From NCBI RefSeq assembly GCF_014839805.1, contig NC_051120.1:6448001-6512000 (forward strand): a stretch of 64,000 nucleotides of DNA, in the 5' to 3' direction. This stretch comes from Manduca sexta. Its lineage: Eukaryota; Arthropoda; Insecta; Lepidoptera; Sphingidae. This document shows, in pieces, positions 13,601 through 28,600 of the stretch. The position numbers and the translations under genes are program-made. The notes beneath the pieces are model-generated. The model made no database searches. It was given only the letters and a program-made list of their open reading frames with translations, and was not told the origin of the DNA. How positions within the stretch are numbered: position 1 is the stretch's first letter; each line of letters starts with the position of its first letter.

Positions 13601-16600
13601 AAACCCTGACGTTAGCAAAAGCCAAGATTTACTTCCATAAAACGATAAGACCAAAAAATGATTATTTCAGATAAATATAAAATGGCTGACGTCTGCCCAA
13701 TAATATTTCTTGAGCTGTAGCTTTTCCTTCATAAATCGTATCAATTCGAGGATTATCGAAAATGGACGCCAAATATCACAACAAAAAAGGCATTTATTTT
13801 AAACGAAGACTCTTTATTGTATCTCGGATTATCCAATATTTACGTGGAAAGGGAATAAAAGAATTACTCGCTGCGAGATTGATTTCTACTGTAGGCAATA
13901 TTGGAATTAATTTTTAATGTTTTCGAATTGAAACATCACGATGAAATGTAGATTTATTCGAGGGATGTTTGGAAATGCAAATGTTTAGTTGCTTTACCTT
14001 CTTTCTACATTAAAATATCTTAAAGGTTGTTTAAAAACGGTTCTAAATACTATTGCGAGATAGAAGACTGTACCGAAATTTCACAACTTAATGAGTTACA
14101 TATCAAATTAAAGAAAACAATTTGTGTTATTCAATAATATTATCGTTTCGATTTATAAAAACACAAAACGAGTCCTAATTAATGTAATTCCATGTAATAC
14201 CTCTATTACCATAATAAAACTTTTTTTACTCGTGACACGTGATAATTTATGTTAATAATTTATATTTTGAATTTAAATATGATACACTAACCAACCTTTA
14301 GTCGGGACGAATAATATGGATGTTGTTACTAAACAAAAAAAAAATCACTGAACTATCACAATAATTATTGTGAGGTTTTGCTCCGAAGATTATATCTATG
14401 TAACCTAGCATAATAATCTATGTCTCACTAACCATTGGATTGTGATAGCTTGTTATTAAAATGTTTAAAAAATATTATAAATAATACAATAAATACTACA
14501 TTCGTAAACCGGCGTTTAAGCCATTTTTTTAAGTTTTATTATAAAATAATTCCAGAATAAAATAGCTGGAATGTAACAGCGTACAATGGACGACAATATA
14601 TATTCTATAAAAAATCCTAATCTAAAAGATATCTAAAAGAAGGGAGAATTAAGTCACAAAAAAAAAGATTATCTTAATAGTCTATTTGCCGGCTCGTAGG
14701 TAAACAATTTCGGCCCGGAACGTTTATTGCCATCAAAAAAGGTGAATGTTGTTTTAATTAATATAAAAATTAAAGTCACTCCAACTGGCCAGTGATGCTT
14801 AACCGAACGAAGGGCCGTAATTACACGGGGAGCCAGGGCGGAAAATTATCTTTATAAGTACCCAAGATGACTGGCAGGAAATTAAAAATTACACAGACCT
14901 ATTCACGATATCATTTATTTTTATATCAATTTAGGGAAGTAACAGGTATTTGATATTGTAATAAAACAATTTTACGGATTTTATCGCGGTTTTTTATAAA
15001 AGAATTCCGAAAATCCGTAAAAATGTTTTATTTCGATGTCTTAAATAAAATATTCCGCCATCTTTTCTACTCATATATAATAAAAAGCGAAAGAAGAATC
15101 TATATTGGCCCTTAATTTAATTGTGCCCTTAAAGCAGACAAAAATACAAACGCAAGAGGGACTAGATTTAGTAACTTTAGTTGAGTAGGGGAGATTTGCA
15201 AATACTACTTAGGTTAGACAAAGAGCCAAGCACATCCCAACTAAAGGATACAATAAATTAAACATCATTGTAGTAACTTGAGGTTTATTATGTAGCTTCT
15301 TTTTTATTTAATTTAATACTATGTTATACAAACAAACACTCAGGCGCGTTATTACCGATTCATAAAGTACGTCGTAAAATTATTTTTCAGGTTTTTTCGT
15401 GGTTTTGATATTATGATTTTCTTCTGACGATTCGAAGACATTTTTCCCAAAGTTTTGCAGCCTTTGTGGTCACGGGGCGGAATGAGGTGACGGTCATCCA
15501 AAAATCAATATCTACAATATGTAGATATTGATTTTTTGTAAATGCGTAAAATAGTTTTATTTCAATATCTAACATTCATGTAAACATAAGAAATCATTTT
15601 CGCACATGTTATCCTATCCATTGCAACTATCAGCATTCAGCATAGTGGCAAAAAATATACATTTGAATGACAAGACGAGTATGTCGTTTGCCTGGTGGTA
15701 ACTGATACCATCCATAAACAGTGGCAATACTACGAAGGACTTTGAATTAGGAAAGTACTACGTGGCACTCCACTGCGCTCGTCATTCTGATACATACGAT
15801 GTTAAGTCTCATGTCATCAAATTATTACACGGGCTTTAATGCCCTTTGAACCTGAACTCAAAGATGCATACACATTTCTACATGGCGGCAGGAATAGACA
15901 TTGACGTGATATCTACCCAGACCACACCACGCATACGAAAGACCACCAGTAAAACATAAAATAGAAATAAATAACGATAAAACTATTATATAACAGAAAT
16001 TATGGTAATGAACTGTTACTGTCAAAACTTTCAATTTTGTAGTTGCAACTTGCAATCACTAAGACGCCTATCGAAGATTGTAACATCTCAACTAATTACA
16101 AATCGTTCTCTTCTAACAATCTTTAACAAAGAATAAAACTTTCATTTTCAAATACTTCCTTTAGAAAATATTCTAATTAGCTTCCCAGAAATAAAGTTCA
16201 ATTTAGTTCTTTGGTTTCAAGGTCGCTTTATAAAGACCCGGCAGTTATCTGTCTTTTGTTCCGCTGGCGTTAGGTTTATAAGAGCACTACAACTATTGTT
16301 TACCGAAAGCTAGCCTAGTTTCTTTGATGAGAAAGCGGGAGCTCTATAGAGTTGTATACGAACTAAATGGTATGTTAAAGATTAAACCGCTTACTTTGAG
16401 ATAATGTATCCTTTAGTTATTGTAATGTTTTGTTTGCGGTTTCGTGTGTGAGACAGTTTCTATACATCCATTAGGAGAGGAGCTTATCCTAATAATATTA
16501 ATATACCATTGAAATCGCCAGAAACGGTTACAAACATCATTCTTTTTATAATTTAGCAAAAAACATGGCACTATCAATCCTTGTAAAATAAATTCAATGA

Positions 16601-19600
16601 AAATATGAATTCCCATTTAGATATTACTTGTTGATACTGTTCTGACACCTTAAATTGTGTTGTAAACGATTATATTCCACTTAACTATTTTTCTTCAGTC
16701 TACTCTAGCGGACTTCGGAAAAATAGTTTGTTTTCGATGTTTACATTCGCGTAAACATTATACCATTATGTCCCGCTTACTTCTGTTTAGGAATAGGTTT
16801 CTGTTTCGCCACAATCACATTAGCATCCCGACAATGAAGGTGGTCCAAATATATAAAAACGAATCAATAACTCATCATCCCTATTAAATCTATCCACGAG
16901 AAATCAATAACTACAATATCACCTGCGTAAGATCAAAATAGTAATAAAAGGTAAAATTAAGTGGAGAGTCACCTGTGCCTTACCTGTGCGGGTAAAGGTC
17001 AAAAGGATTCATATTATTGCAACATAACTTATACTGGCCATTTCATTAAGTACAGCTCCCACGTAAATTACTATAATAGTTAAAGTAACCCCATTCTAGA
17101 CAATTTTAAGGGTTTGCCCCGTGCCCTGTGACACTATTATACCAATTTAAATCTAGACTTCAAGCTCGATTTATCTTTGAACTATTTTTCGCACTAGATT
17201 CATTGGCTTTAAACGGTGTCGTGGTTTTGGATTTGCCGTACGGGTCTCAACGCTTAGCTCGGGTAATTTCTCGTACGTTTTGTAAATGTTTACTAGTTAA
17301 GTGAATCGTATTGTGAATTTATCGTTCGCTTTAACGGTGAAGGAAAACATCGTGAGGAAACCTGCACATCTGAGAAGTTCTCTATAGGAATTTCGAGGGT
17401 GTATGAAGTCTACCAATCCGCACTAGGCCAGCGTGATGGACTAAGGCCTAATCCCTCTCAGTAGTAGATGAGGCCCGTGCTCAGCAGTGGGCAAGTATAT
17501 AATACAGGGCTGATATCATTATTATTATTAAGTGAATCGTGATATCGGCGAAAATAATTGTAGTCCAGGTGCATTAGTTTGTATCGTTTAGACGTACTTC
17601 TTTTTTGCCTGTCAAGGCGAAGTATTATATTAAACTCATTAAAAAAATCGAGGTTATGCCAATCCGCACTAGACGCGTGTTAGACTAAGGCCTAAAACCC
17701 CTCTCAATAGTAGAGACCCATGTTCAGCAGTGGATAGTAAGTACAACATGACTGGCATTATAGGCGAGGTAGTGTCACTTTTCAACATGCAAAGTATTTC
17801 TCATCAAAAAATATTTATTTTTGCATCTACTAGTTAGGAATCTAACAATAAACCAGCATAAAACTCTATTAACAAATTCCGAGAAATCATAACGACCCAA
17901 ACTTAACCGCGATATTCAAAAGCAAGACAGAATCACTTTACGTTTTACTGACATCGTAATCTTACAAATAAAAAGAGTCTTACGACGTCCCCGGGGTCGC
18001 ACCCGCAAAATGGGGGTCTCAGAGAGCAAACGACGGTGTTTTGTCATCCAACAATACCGCAAAATGAGGGATATTTTACTTACACCCTTCGTTACGGTCA
18101 TGTTCGTTGTCTACATCTTATTTTAAACGGTAGGCTGATAATTTAATACAAACGTGTTAAATTATTTCTGACACATGCTCTTGTTTTCAAAAGAAATGAC
18201 GTTTGCGAATATTTACTGTTTCGAAGTAATATTTGGGTTAATTTTGCACCTTTAGAATTATAAGTACATATCCAAAATTATATGATTTAGAATTTCAATC
18301 ATTAAAACATGTACAATTTTAACAATGTGAAATTATTTTCATTCACTCATTTAGGTATAATATACCTCGTGTGTGTCAACTAATCATCAACTCTACGTAC
18401 TCCAATACTATTAAACATTCTGTGCCTGAAGTCACTCTAAAGTTTAAATAATTAAAATGCCATTCTCATTACAGCTAAAGTATTATTACATGTAAATTCA
18501 AAACAACCAACCCTCTATCCAAGCTTTTAACAAGTTTTCTTTTCTTTCAAACTAAGTTTTATGAACGCCCACTATGCTTTATTGTTTCATTTCTTAAACC
18601 TTGAGTTTTGATAATAAGGGAAATTGCGTTAACTGCTTTTAAAGATCGTTAAAATAAATCTTAAGAGAATTTTAGAAAGCAAAGTATCGCTGAAGGCTTT
18701 TTAATCCATATTAATTATAAAATTAAATAGTTGTTCTTTGACTATTATTTAATGACTAGCTTTTGCCCGCGGCTCCGCCCGCGTTATAAAGTTTTTCAGA
18801 CTAAAGTTTTCCGTTATAAAAGTAGTAGTTTCCCGGGAGCCTATGTTCTTCCCGGGGTCTCAAACTGTCTCCATACTAAATTTCATCTTAATACGTTGGG
18901 TAGTTTTTGAGTTTAACACGTTCAGGCAGACAGATGCAGCGGGGAACTTTGTTTTATAATATATTTTTTAGAACTTTTTAAGTGAAACAATCCCGTCATA
19001 CATCATTGTTGCATAACTTTAACCGTTTACGCAGCGCAGGCAACGGAAGCGCTCCAAACTCATAATTTTCCCCGTTTAAGCAACATGTTTCATTACTGCT
19101 CCGCTCCTATTGGTCATAGCGTGATGATATATAACTTTGAGCACTCCACAACAAAGGACTATCCAACGCAAAAAGAATTTTTCAGTTTGGACCGGTAGTT
19201 CCTGAGATTAGCCATTACTGCTCCGCTCCTATTGGGTATAGCGTGATGATATAAACCTATAGCACTCCACGAACAAAGAGCTATCCAACGCAAAAAGAAT
19301 TTTTCAGTTTGGACCGGTAGTTCCTGAGATTAGCCATTACTGCCCCGCTCCTATTGGGTATAGCGTGATGATATATAGCCTATAGCACTCCACGAACAAA
19401 GGGCTATCCAACGCAAAAAGATTTTTTCAGTTTGGACCGGTAGTTCCTGAGATTAGCCATTACTGCCCCGCTCCTATTGGGTATAGCGTGATGATATATA
19501 GCCTATAGCACTCCACGAACAAAGGGCTATCCAACGTAAAAAAAAATTTTCGGTTTGGACCGGTAGTTCCTGAGATTAGCGCGTTCAAACAAACAAACAA

Positions 19601-22600
19601 ACAAACAAACAAACTCTTCAGCTTTATATAATAGTATAGATTGGAAAACAGTACCTAATATTTGGCAATAGTTAAGGATGGGTGTCCCAAAGTCCGCTAT
19701 GTCGTTAGGGCTTGAGGTTATTTTCTGCTTGTAAATATAAATAGTTCTCAAAAACTAGGTCGTATGGTATTTTCATATTTCCGTGAGACAACTTTAGTTT
19801 GAAAATAGTCTGTATCACATTAAATTCTAACGATAACCATTTAAAAATCTTCCCATCATATTCTAACACAAATGTCTGCATAAAAATAAGTAAAACACGA
19901 AGTTATTTATGACGTTTGCTGAAATGTTCCCGGTTGATAACATTACATTATTCATGTCCCACCTTAACATGGCGTGATCCAATTTAATATGGACTCGCAG
20001 ACAAATACGAATTGTGAACGTCCCGCCCCCAGTGCCCGTTGACATTATCTTGGTTACAGGTAACATTCGTGTCAATAGAATAAATAGAAAGTATTGTGTG
20101 GACACCTATTGTTATACCAACATATCGCTGTCATCTCGGCCTAATTTACTTTGGGAATATGACCCTTCGTTATAAATAAACTAACTATGAGTGTATTATC
20201 TGAAATGCTGGTTTACGGAGGCTTGACTTGTAATTTATTCACGAGCCACTTTACTATTAACGCTACGTCCGTACAAGTACCAATTATAGAACACCATCAT
20301 TAAAATGAATTCAAAATTTTAAATTGATAACCAGTTTTGCTGACATTACGATCAAATGCTGTATAGAATATAAAAAAGATTTTATTTTAAACGCTTTTCA
20401 ATTCACAAACATCGATACCAGTGAATAAAAGTGGCAAAATTGCGTCCAGCGATGCATAAACACTTAATTCAAAACTAAAACATATATCTCAGTACTTACA
20501 ATTTGTTTTACGTTAACAAAAAAGGGCGCCATTAGCAAACTCATTTGTCTTTCCGGAGATCTGTCGGTCCGCTCGCTGCATCGGTAATCCATAATGCTCT
20601 AGATATCTCCAATGCAGAATGAATTTCGAGTTTCAAAAACGTAGGCACCGGAAATAATTATTTTTGATATTAAAAAATCGGTGTATCGCTTTTGAGATTT
20701 GCTTTTATCATCAAGATCAGTAAGAAGATAGATTACACGGTGACCATAGGAGAATATCTTAAGACTACGAAGTTGAATGATTTAGCAAAGGCCAGCATAC
20801 AACTTGAGTTCTTAATGTTTTATGTATATTTAAACACATTATAACTACATAGCGATTAACAATTATATAGCGACGTAAGTAAGGAGTATACGAGTAAGTA
20901 CATAAGTAAGGGGCTCCTAACTTTTATCACAATTCTCAACAAAATGATATACTTATTACTTAGTAATGTGACATTTCTTACACAAAACAAATACATTGAG
21001 ATCACAAAATTAGGCATGTATTTCCACCGAACTTCCAGAAGATCGCCAATATCGATTGTAACAATAGACAAATACTCGATTCTCCAATGATTATAGAGCG
21101 TACAGGCAAATAGGAACACTAAGACATACGTACAACTATCCTCTAGGCGCTGGTTCGATTGTCGCAGCGATGTTTCTTGTCTCGCAGCTTTGTAGTTTTC
21201 GCTACAATTGCCGCAGCTGAGGGCCGACGCTTCGCCTGCCGTCCCATTGTTTCCCGACAATTTAACAACACGTCGAATCCGGAGAATTATTGCAGACTCT
21301 CGGCTACTGAAGACGTTTTGAAATTGAATTTTTGGTTTGATTTAAACAATGTTGGTATTGGAAACCGTTTATGTTTCAGTTTTTATTTTTTATTTGAACC
21401 GTTGTGCAGGATTTGTAGTTTTCGATCGTGAGCGTAATATTGTTATCAGATTAGTAATCAATACGGTAAATACAATGAATACTGCGTAAGATATATCTGA
21501 GATACATGGTGTATTATATTCAAAATCAGATGCCTAAATATCAATATAAACACTCCTCAAATTAAAATTTTATATAACACAAAATCAGCAAACAATGTAA
21601 GAGATTTTATTTCTCGAAATTAAAACACGTGTCGTATCTGAATCAGGATGCAATCTATTCGGCTGTGAAAAGAATCATTTATTTTATACCCGCCTCATTG
21701 AGAAATTATTTCCTGCAATAAATAAGATATTGCTTCTACACGTTGCTGATTTTTATTAGTAGTGGCACCAAATAAAGTGTTTCAGAAAGGAAATTTCAAT
21801 TTATGTAACGTTTCGAACCGGTTTCTGGAATTTGCGCGATAAAAACTTTAGCAAATATGAAAGGTATCGGAAATTTAGCAATACTCCTATTTATAGGTAG
21901 TAATAGAAATTTTATTTCTTACGTGATTTATTTACTCCAAAACACAAAGACTTATCTTTTACTAGTAGACGGTCGCGGCATTGGCTAGTGACCTATTGCG
22001 AATTATAATTTCAATTGTGTACTTTCAGACATAAAAATTAGCCTACATTAATTCAAGAAATTTTCAGTACGCCATTGGAGTCTGTATTTAGTTGTTACAA
22101 ATATATAAATATCATAAAAAAGCCACATACACATAAGCAAATAAATCTATTCCTGTTACTCAGGAGTAACGGCAATAGATAGTCAGGACTATCAGCCTTT
22201 TTCAATAAACAATCTTAATCTTAATCTTCAATAATTCCAAAAATGAACCAATCAAAAAAACTAATTTATTATCATGTCAAAAAATCTTTGTTCTGATTAG
22301 TCCATTTTTATTTTTAAGATAGATCGTAAAAAGCGATTGGGATTGTATATTGAATTGCGATAGAGCAGGAAAAAAGTGACACTATATTTTTAATTAAACG
22401 GCGTAAATAAAAATAAATATGGGTTATAATTATTATTCAACACAAGTCCAACATAAAATAAATCGTAACCCACATACTACGTTCTTATATAACAAGCAAT
22501 AATTTTAACGATCACAGTATACCATTGCATTTGGTTTTATTATGTCCTCATTAAATCGCGTAGGAGTTGTGCTATCTATAAAACCATTTAAATAACATTC

Positions 22601-25600
22601 CTGCATAACAATAGTAAAATCATAAAATTAAATTATTACTCTGCAAAATTTAAAGTGGGTTAAATATTAGTTGTTTTTGCCGTCCTCCGACACTCTTGTT
22701 ATGGCATACATAGATTAAATCTAAATTAAATTCTCTCTTCCATTTGAAGCGTTTTTTAACCTTTTTAATCATTTAGCGTTGAATCGTTTACGGCAAGTAA
22801 CACTATAGTTTCATTAAGAAAACCTTACATAATTCCTGATATTATGCTATAAGACCGTAAGCTATATTTTATTCGAAATGAATGATTGAACAAATTTAAG
22901 AGAAATATAATATGTACTCCAGAATTTGTAGGATAAGGTCTGAAATATAGTGACGATTATGACCTCTAGCGCTCGAGAGTTTCCTAACAACTCTACATTA
23001 AATGCACCAACTAGGCCTTGCAACTAGGTTAATACTTTTCCCAATAAAAAATATTATTAATACAACAACCATTACCCCTAATAACTTTATTTTTATGCAA
23101 GTTAAGCACTTTAAATAGCTTCAGAAAAACAGGTATAAGCCTTAATATAGCCTATAATTTTTAAATACTTTATTATACCAATAAAACGGACATTTAACGA
23201 TGTTTGTATTTAAAAAATATTTAAAGTCCATTATTACCTATACTAGAAATAAGATTTTCAATGTATCAAAACGGAAGATAATTAACAGTAATTAATATAT
23301 CAATACATACCAACTGAGTGCGCAATAAAAAGAAACACAACAAAACAATATTTCACAAACCCACTCGGAATATTTCTTTTTAAATTCAAGTGGAACAGAC
23401 TTGCAGAGTCGAGCGTGTTCGATGTCAAAACTCATTGGCACGAAGTTAAAAACCTCAGTTCAGTTCAACGGCTTATCAATCAAGCGACCACAAGCCAGCT
23501 CATGTCGGGCCCACGGTGAAATTGATTGTGGCAACGCGAACTATCAACACTCTTTTAAAAGTTTACTCGTTCTAAAGAGGCTGTGGTTGGTTTGTAAGTG
23601 CGCGACTTTTCATCGTTTGACGATACATGAATTACAATAGATAAATGACAAAAATATATTATGATATACCTAATTTGGGAGACTATAATTGGTCGTAATG
23701 GTAAAATCCTGCTTAATTTACTTACATGTAACGTGCTTAGTGCTTATATAGTTTTAAGACTTAAAGCATCTACTTTTTTGTTTATATACTATTTACATAA
23801 ATTAGTAAATTGGTGCCAAAGCCTTTTGATATATGAATATCACAAAAATATTTTCTTAGTCAGAGAATATTTATATTCATAATTTGGGTTAGCAAACAAT
23901 GTTTACGTCAAACTTGTTTGGACAATAAAGAGGTCACAGGAAAAATTGGGTACATTTATTTTTAACATCTTTAAGAATTCTCGTAGAAGTGTATTTTTAA
24001 TGATATAGTTGCAAAATTCTTCAATGATTTCTCGCAAATTCTATTTTTTTTAGCATTACTTTTATGACGGTCGTATTGCTCTTTACACTTTCAAAAATAT
24101 TTATTTATAATTTTTTTATAAATATAAATGATTTCGTTGCACTTTTATACTCGGGCAAAAAAAATTGATTGGCGGCTTATTTCACAGCTTCTGAGTAAAT
24201 AAATGCACAAAAATATATGACCCGACCAAATACCAAGTCACAGTCACAAATAAATGGAAATAAAATGAGTACTCAATTACATTAACAGCCTAATAAGATA
24301 CTTAAGTCGCAAATAAAATTTATTTAAAACTTGTGAATCCCTTATAATCGCGTTTTCACTTTTGTAAATAACAATATTTCAACTACTCTAAATATTCCTA
24401 ACAATATTAGCGTTATGTATGTCGTGCTAAGTTAATACATTTTGCAACGCGGCGTATCCGCTTCCCGTTGGTAAATGAACTCCGGCGTGTTGGCGGAACT
24501 GACAAGTTTACTCGGCAGTGGAGCCAACATTAGCTGCTATTGTCCTCAAAGTTGGCTGGAAGGTTGCAGTGTCGTGTGGGAACAATTAAACTGGCCCACG
24601 TGTATTGCAAAGTTTAAAAAGGTTACATAAAAATGGCGGTTATGCTGGAGCTATTGGTCCAGTGTGGAGCATAATAGCGGGGTTATAAGGATTTTTGCTA
24701 CATATACGCTTATACGTACAGAAGTTGTTGTATAGTGAAATAGATTAAAAATAATAGTGGCAAGTTACTTTCATAAAATAATAGAAAATACCGTTTTTAA
24801 TGGTAGAACCGGTCATTGTCCAAACATGTCTTATATTTGTTTCGTCTATGTTTTCTGTATGATATATTGGTTATACAATAAAAAGTTATATTATGATTAT
24901 TAATAGATATATAAGCCAGGCCCTAGGCCCTGCGTTCCTAACCTGGGGGTAGTTACTCCCGCGGGGGTAAATCAGCTATTTCACGAGGGTAACAAACAAC
25001 CTCATTGTTTTGATAACATATTGGCGGGGTAAAACTAGTTTTTCACATAGATCACAGCGGTAGCAATATTGGAAAGGTTAGGAACCACTGCCCTAGGAGG
25101 TATTGGACATCGGGACCCTTGAAAGAAGCAGCTCCCGGACTCTGATTAAGGACTTTTTTTCACCTTATGTAAACTAACAAAGCATTTTACCTACCAAAGA
25201 GTTCCAACGGGGACGTTTTTGCTCCTGTCTGTGTCCTTACATCGATTAAGACTGCCGCCGGTCGTGTTTTACACAGAGAGCCTGAGGGACTCATTTTTTC
25301 TTTTACGCCTGGGCCTTCAGTCACTTAAGCGTGATACTGTATTTACTTTCTATTTTATGACTAGGCCATGCTATTACTACATAACCATATAGTACAAACT
25401 AAAAAAGGTCCTATAATGAACGTTAGAAATATTTCATTTAAATAATGGTCTAAGACCTCAAATCATATTTTTAAAAAGCAAATAAACCGAATTATCTCGA
25501 TTCTAGTCGAATGGCAGAGGGAGAGCCGCTGTCTTAAAAGCATAAAGTGATTTCCGCAAAAAGAAGCGGATAAAATATTATACCATTAACGTTTTTCTGC

Positions 25601-28600
25601 TGCGTTTGACCGACGTAAATCCGACGCGGACCGGTTAGCAGATTGTCCTAGCGGGCAAGTAATGCCATTTTAATACATAAAGACATGAAATCAAAGGCAT
25701 CAGTCTTCGAAACGTCGGAAGAAAATTAAAATATAAAAATACCTCGATAAAATACGAAAAATATTTTATTTTATCTATTTTTATCCAAAAGTGGCATGTC
25801 AGTCCCATCGTATCCTAATCCATATAATGCTGACCACGTAATCTTACTAGTGAAAAAGGCGACTGACTCATTGATGCATATATATTTTAAACAACGCGCT
25901 GAACAATAATTTAATTTCAATGTCTAACATTCGCGCAAACATAAAAAAATCACTATATCCGTTTGCTAAACTTCAACCAATTGCATTCAGCGATTTTTCA
26001 CATATCAACCTCCACATGTATTGAAAAAAATTTGTATGGTTATCCCATACACTATTACCCGTAAAACTTGATTTCATGTCTTTATGTATTAAAATGGCAT
26101 TACTTGCCCGCTAGGACAATCTGCTTACCGGTCCGTGTCGGATTTGCGTTGGTCAACCGCATTAAATCCGAAAAAAACGGATATAGAACAAAAATCTACA
26201 TATTTTATATGCTACTTTGTCCCAGAAAACTATAGAGTACTTATCACGTTTATTCAAACAACCTGCTTTAACGTGGGCTGAGATGCAAATAAAGCGAGTA
26301 TTACACATTTAAAAAAATAGTGTCTTGACAATTTTTTTTTCATTTATAACAATTCTAACCGTACATCTAGCTCTGTAAATAATACATTTAGTTTCATTCA
26401 CCCAAACCCCAAAAACCAAATTGTAGTAAAGTCAATCTGTGAAATATATAAAATGGGAACTTAGTTGGGTTAGCTTATTCAGTAAACTGAGTGATGGCCT
26501 GGGGCTTAGATGTAGGTCCCACGTTGTGGTCTAATTAAAGCAACCTTGCCTAAACCGCTCGGATTACTTACCAAAGTATACGATTCTTTGTCTAGACCTT
26601 CAATATTTTCGCCAATATTTTACCCGCTTATAAGCGCACTTATAAATGTAACCCTAAACATACAACAAAAAATATTAAAAGAAACAAAAATAAAAAAATA
26701 CGCGCGTCGTCATTCTCAAAGTATACAAATCCTAAGGAAGAAATTCGTTTTAAGTTGCCAACAAACCTCGGTTCTCTACAATTATTTGAATATAATTATT
26801 TATTACCTACCTCTAAGAATCCATTAGTATTATCACGTATAATATATTAAATGGACCATGTTTAAACGATAGAAAAGTTCAGTTTCGAATCTAAATTTCC
26901 ATAAAAAATATATTCTCAAACCTGAATTAAAATTTAAGTACTTACGACATTTTGAAAACAAACCATATTACGGACCTAACATACGACAAATTGTACATCG
27001 TATTCAATTCTCTGTTTAACTACATTGAATTAATTTGGCTCTACATGATCAATTACTGTATACCATTGTACGTCGGTCAGATGATCTAAGACACGGTCAA
27101 TCCGCATTGTCAAGAGATCTAGAGTCAACGAGCTTGTCAAATACGTGCAACAGCGGACAAAGGAGGGATTATCTTCTATACGTAATCAGATCTTACCACT
27201 ACACCGGGCCAAGACAAGGAAGCAATTTAAATCCATTACACTCGATTTGCAGAGATTATATCGATCGATGGCTTAAATTGGGCTGAATTGATGCGGAATT
27301 AGGAACTAAATGAATAGCTTCGGAGTTCAATATATTTTATTTTTTGTTATACGCATTTGCAGCTAAAAGTAAATATACAGAGGTCAAATCGAATATTGAC
27401 TGACGAGAGATGATTACCCCTAGGCAGTCGACACGATTATTCCGGCCGTCATAATTATGTCCTCTTGGTTTCTAGAGAATACATGTATGGTTTAATACAC
27501 GTATTAACCATAATATCTTCCCAGTACGTTTAGCATATAGTGGTAAAAAGTGAAGAACGTTATGATAAAATTTGGGGTGTGTAAGAGTGTGGTCTGTATC
27601 ATGTGCTCAATTCTGTTTGATATTAATCAATATAACACGTCACAATAACCAAAATTTTGATGATATCACTACAAATAACAAACAAATGAGATATAAGAAG
27701 GAATATATACTCTCTAACGAAAATAATATTAATTTTATAAATTGTAAATTTTTTCAAATGTGAAGTATTTTATAGAACGCCAAAACCGTGATATATTCCC
27801 ACCAAAATTCTAACAATAGAGAGAACAAACAGAAATAATAAATGTGTGAAATTGTTTGTACCGACATCCGAACAGTTTTTGCGTCATGCAAATTTCTATG
27901 GCTAGAACATGAACCCAATATTTTTATTTGATGTACACAAAAATGAAAACTAAAGCGAGCTGAGTAAAAAATATTTTTTCCATTGCAACGTAGTTCCTGT
28001 TTTTATAACACTCAAAATAGGAGGTCTATTGAAATCTTAGGCACCGCTCAGACGTTATATACTAGTTGCTAAGTATCACTACACCTACTACTCTGAAACA
28101 ATTATTTTAGACACCAAAACAATAATATGCACCGTACATATGGTGTAAAAGTCCCCATAGTGACCCCAAGCGTGTCGCGTTCCGGGATCGACCTAGGTTT
28201 TAAAACAAGCTAGCATAAATATTCGGCAGGAATAATCTTCTCTTGTCAGTCGACGCTATATCTGGCTTCAATTAATGTCAGACGCAGTCTGGTCACTTAG
28301 CCGGGCAAAAAAAGTGATTTCAATAATTAGAACAACTTAACAGTGTCTGCGCGACGCCTAAAGTCGAAACGAGGTTATTTTTCTTCGTGGAAACAACTTA
28401 TAATAGCAAAATAAATCAAATAGTTGGACGTTGATTTTCGCTCTACTTAGCAGTTAGCAGTAAGTAAAACTGGCGAGTAAATTCAAGTATAACTTACATT
28501 CTTTAATATGTTTAAGGATTATATCCATACCTATTTCTGCTTTATTAACATTACATAAAAAAATTGTAAACAAAAAGATATGTATTTAAAAATTGAATTA

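Noticed and set aside
19585..19615. (CAAA)n as an independent microsatellite
   Set aside because: It is the normal tail region of the dispersed repeat in which it lies.
20856..21260. 134-codon minus-strand frame
   Set aside because: It starts at TTG, has no recognisable motif and has an AT-driven hydrophobic composition in its second half. Probably chance.
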